Origin: Ficedula albicollis
Taxonomy: Eukaryota > Chordata > Aves > Passeriformes > Muscicapidae
Direction of reading: 5' to 3'
Assembly: GCF_000247815.1 (NCBI RefSeq)
Contig: NC_021681.1
Coordinates: forward strand, 6,322,713 to 6,386,712
Length of the DNA: 64,000 nucleotides
Shown: in pieces, positions 60,711 to 64,000 of the stretch
How positions within the stretch are numbered: position 1 is the stretch's first letter
Layout: every line of letters begins with the position of its first letter
Notes under the pieces: model-generated
Seen by the model: only the letters and a program-made list of their open reading frames with translations
Database searches by the model: none
What the model was told of the DNA's origin: nothing
Program-made: the position numbers and the translations under genes

Positions 60711-63700
60711 ATGTAACAGCTGCATGCAACATCCATAGTGGTCATTTCTCAGTGAATTCTGTCCTGTGCCACTCTGTCCCCTTGGCTTTATACCAGGAGT
60801 GACAAAAGCACTGCCAAATTAACTTAAATGTGTGTCTAGAAATCTTTTAAAATACAGGTCACTGTGAAGTTCTTTTTTTCCTTCCTGTCCTGGAAACGAA
60901 AGGAACGTGCCTATGCATAGGGAGAGTGAAGTGCCTTTGTGCTTTGCTCCAAGCTCTTACACTGCCTGCTGGACAGTGTCACTGCTGTGGATCTGGGAGC
61001 AGTTTCAGCTCTACACCACATCATGTTCTCTAGGAATTTGAGATGGAGTTACCTGTCATAGTCCTGTGTCCCCTCCTGTGCTGATCTGCCCCTGGCCAGA
61101 GCTTTGTCTGTGTAGATTTCTGCTTTGTAGAAGTCTTTTGCTGAGTATTTACAGCAAATACTGATCTCTGCTGTTCAGCTACTGTGTTGAGACTGCTGCC
61201 TGGTGTGCACCAGTTCTGTCCATTCCTGTGTTCTCCTCTCTTCCTTTAACCTGTAGTCAAGACACTAAGCTGAGATAATGAAGAAAAAACCAACCCCTTC
61301 TTTTAACTAGCGAAAGAAATTAGTCTGTATTATTGCCAAAATTAATTTTTCTCCCAGGCTCAGGGAGGAAATGCTATAACTAATGAATTCTTGCTTTAAA
61401 TGCAAAATTAAACCAACTTTCCCCCTAGAATTACAAGTGATATCTCTGCTCTCAGCACACACTGCTGCTGCAGCTGTCTCTCCTGGCCAGCAGAAACTCT
61501 GTGGTAATCAGAACAGGGGTAATCAGAACAAATTCTTAATTTTAGCCCTCGTATATGCACAAGCAGGTATATGCACACAGTGTGTCTGGCCTTATCTTCT
61601 CATCTGGGGCAGGTCTGAGCCCCCCCAGCTGTGGCCAATCTGTAATGCTGGATTGCTGTGTGTGCCCTGTATCTCCTGTTACCTCCCTGGGTGAGAGCCT
61701 CAAGCTGTGCCTCCTGCCAGAATTCCTGGGAGCTGCCTGCCCCTGTTCCCAGCAGAGCCCTGCTGCCCTCCCTGGAGGCAGAGCACACCCGGGCAGGGGA
61801 GAACCCGTGTGTCCCCTGGGACGGGACAGGACTGCATCCCTGCCGTACCTCCAGGGGTCAGTATCCAAACGAGGAATGGGCTGATCTCTCCAGTGCAGCC
61901 TGGCCTTTTCCAGGAGCCTCTGAAGCCCAAGGCCTGCCTGCCACTGCCCGGGGGATGTGCTGCAGCTCCCTGTGGTCAGAACTCTCCCGCGATCAAACTC
62001 GGAAGAGAGAAGGGTTTCAGTTGAACTGACCAGATGCACACACACCCCCCCAGGATCCTGGACTTGGTATTTGGGAAACTTCTGGATGCCTCCATTGTTA
62101 GCAAAGGCCCTGCCAGGTGACCTACATCCCATAGTAACAGGTGAAGCAGGGAGCACTCTGACCAAACCAAGCCAAGCCCCTGGAATGCAGCAAGCACAGT
62201 GTGTCTGGATCTATCTCCATCACTGCCATAACCTCGAAGGGAAAACCTTCCCTGGGGGTGATTCCAAATGCCCAAATGCAGAACCACCAAGGAACTGACT
62301 GCAGGAATGGGCACAGCATGGAGGTCCCACAGCTGCTGCTTGTAGCTATCTCCAGCCACGTTCTTCTGAGAAGAACCTGGACACAGCAGGAATTCACCCT
62401 TCCCTCACTGCCATGGGCCAGAGGGGCTTTTCCATTTGATGTCCCTTTATATCTCTCCAAAGACTGAGATTCCTCAAAAGGAACAAGAAGAACCTGACCC
62501 CATTCTAGGCTGAAATGGAACCCTCATGGGGCCTCCAGCAGCAGCAGCAGTAACGCAATGTCTCATTTGCCAGTTCTGGAAAGCCTCAGTCACCCACCAC
62601 TTCAGGGTGTCTCTTCTCTGCCTTTTGCAGAGGGCCTTTAATTCAATCCATCTCTGAATTCAGGCTCCCACCTCACACCACACCAGCCTGAACTGGTGCC
62701 TTTCTTTGCAGAAGTCAGAACCCAGAGTATGGGAAAACTCACCAGCTGCCTTCCCAAGGTTTGCTTCAATACATGGAGATAGGAAGCTGATTACTGCTCT
62801 GCTGAGCCCAAACCCAGCCCCTCTCTCCTACAGACAGACATTCAAAACTGCTACAACAACAGAGTGAATCCAAACCCAGTCCATGCTTTCTGGTAGGTCA
62901 ATACAAGCAAACCTAAAAATAAAAATCCCCAATTTACAGCAACTGTTTTGCATTCTGCGTGAATAGAAGGAGAAGCTGCAGAAGCCACTGGTGCTGTGGT
63001 GGCCGTGCAAAATCTGCAGTAATATTCCAGGAATGGAAATCCATTCTCTGTCCCTGAAGTACTTGAAAATAACCACAATTCAGCAGGCACAAGTGCATTA
63101 GTAGAGGAGGTGTTCTACACCCCATTTGTGACTTAGCCCTGCCTCCAGCTGCTCTGGATAGAAGGTTTGTATCTCTGCAGGATTTAAGTGAGGTAAATTT
63201 GGGAACTCCTGTTCTACTTCTTTGCTTTTTTTCTGGGATAGTCAAGGGTGCTTGTGTCCAGCCAGCAGAGCTGCTCAGTTGCAGCAAAGCAGCCCTGGAA
63301 TCCCTGCCCAAAAGATTTGTAGGAGTTCCTTGGCTCTGGCTCTGCCTCCTGACTCCATGTCAGTGCCACTTCAGATGTTGCATCCCTGGAAGGACACATC
63401 CTGCATTTTTCAGTGCACATCCAGCTCACACCGAAGGCTTTTTCCTTATGAGTAGTAGGAAAAGTGAGTAAAATTCAGTTCTGCATGATAAAAATATGAT
63501 TGTGCTTATTTGTTCTCTCTAGTCTGCTTTTGTCTAGAAAAAGAAGCCCTGTGTTCTTACAAACCCCTTGCTTTTTAGTGTTGTATCACAAATATTTTCT
63601 CCCTGCAGTACTAAGATGGGAAGTATAGCTCAGTATTACTGTTGGAATGGTACTAGTTGGATTTTTTTCTTTCTTCTAAAATCTCAGTAGTACTTGCTGC

Positions 63701-64000
63701 ATCCCAGTTTTTGGCAGTGAACCCCGGGCACTGCTCCAGCTCCCCTCCTGCCTCTGAGGGGCAAGTGCTGCAGAACAGACATGGACAGCAAAAAAGTGAT
63801 TCCAAAGCCTTCCTGCTCTCCTGAACCAAGGATTTAATGAAGCTGACTCAAAACACTCTAACCAAGGTACTGGGCTTAGTTTCTGAAACAAAATAGTCCT
63901 GAAAGACCAATGCTAACTAAGTTCACTCAACTATCACTGTAGCAGTATGGATTTGGAGTCTCTAGATCAGTATCTTAGGTCTATGCAAACAAAACTGAAC
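60711..64000. other. Intergenic DNA downstream of PPP2R3A
   Basis: 3.3 kb of moderately GC-rich sequence with no recognised exon. A short CAG run lies near 62530. Frames of 100-200 codons around 61.5-62.3 kb overlap one another on both strands and look like chance in GC-richer DNA. Confidence 0.5.

Noticed and set aside
61542..62359. Frames of 100-207 codons on both strands near the right edge, possible next gene
   Set aside because: They overlap each other in several frames and show no conserved motif or promoter; treated as chance in GC-richer intergenic DNA.

Overview
This is nuclear DNA of a bird, quite possibly a songbird. It has long introns with GT-AG boundaries, CpG-rich gene starts and many CR1 LINE fragments that end in the typical avian 3' tail (an ATTCTGTGATTCTAT-type end). 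Two conserved vertebrate genes can be reconstructed exon by exon. The species cannot be named from the sequence.

Left part (1-5.4 kb): the first seven coding exons of DBR1, the lariat debranching enzyme, lie on the minus strand. The start codon is at 5075 and the rest of the gene lies beyond the left edge. Its CpG-rich promoter is interrupted by a 59-base run of G. From 5.4 to 10.4 kb is intergenic DNA with CR1 LINE fragments and a small minisatellite. It ends in an 867-base uninterrupted run of G (9532-10398), which is almost certainly a sequencing or assembly fault sitting on a GC-rich promoter.

Central and right part (about 10.4-60.7 kb): PPP2R3A on the plus strand, encoding the B''-type regulatory subunit of protein phosphatase 2A. 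Thirteen coding exons (22689-60414) give a predicted PR130-type protein of 1115 residues. A separate first exon at 31985-32116 encodes the PR72-type N-terminus, so an internal promoter gives a protein of about 516 residues that shares all exons from 38759 onward. The shared half carries two EF-hand loops. Intron 2 contains a 1427-bp direct tandem duplication with no difference seen between copies. Each copy holds a minus-strand exon-like ORF with a strong Kozak start and a canonical splice donor, which I cannot identify. Several short two-copy tandem duplications (54-130 bp) are scattered through the introns.

Right edge (60.7-64 kb): no gene recognised.

DBR1 and PPP2R3A are divergently arranged, with about 5 kb between their CpG-rich starts. 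Nothing in the sequence suggests that the two genes work together: one acts in intron lariat turnover, the other in targeting PP2A. There are no operons, CRISPR arrays, tRNA or rRNA genes in the window.
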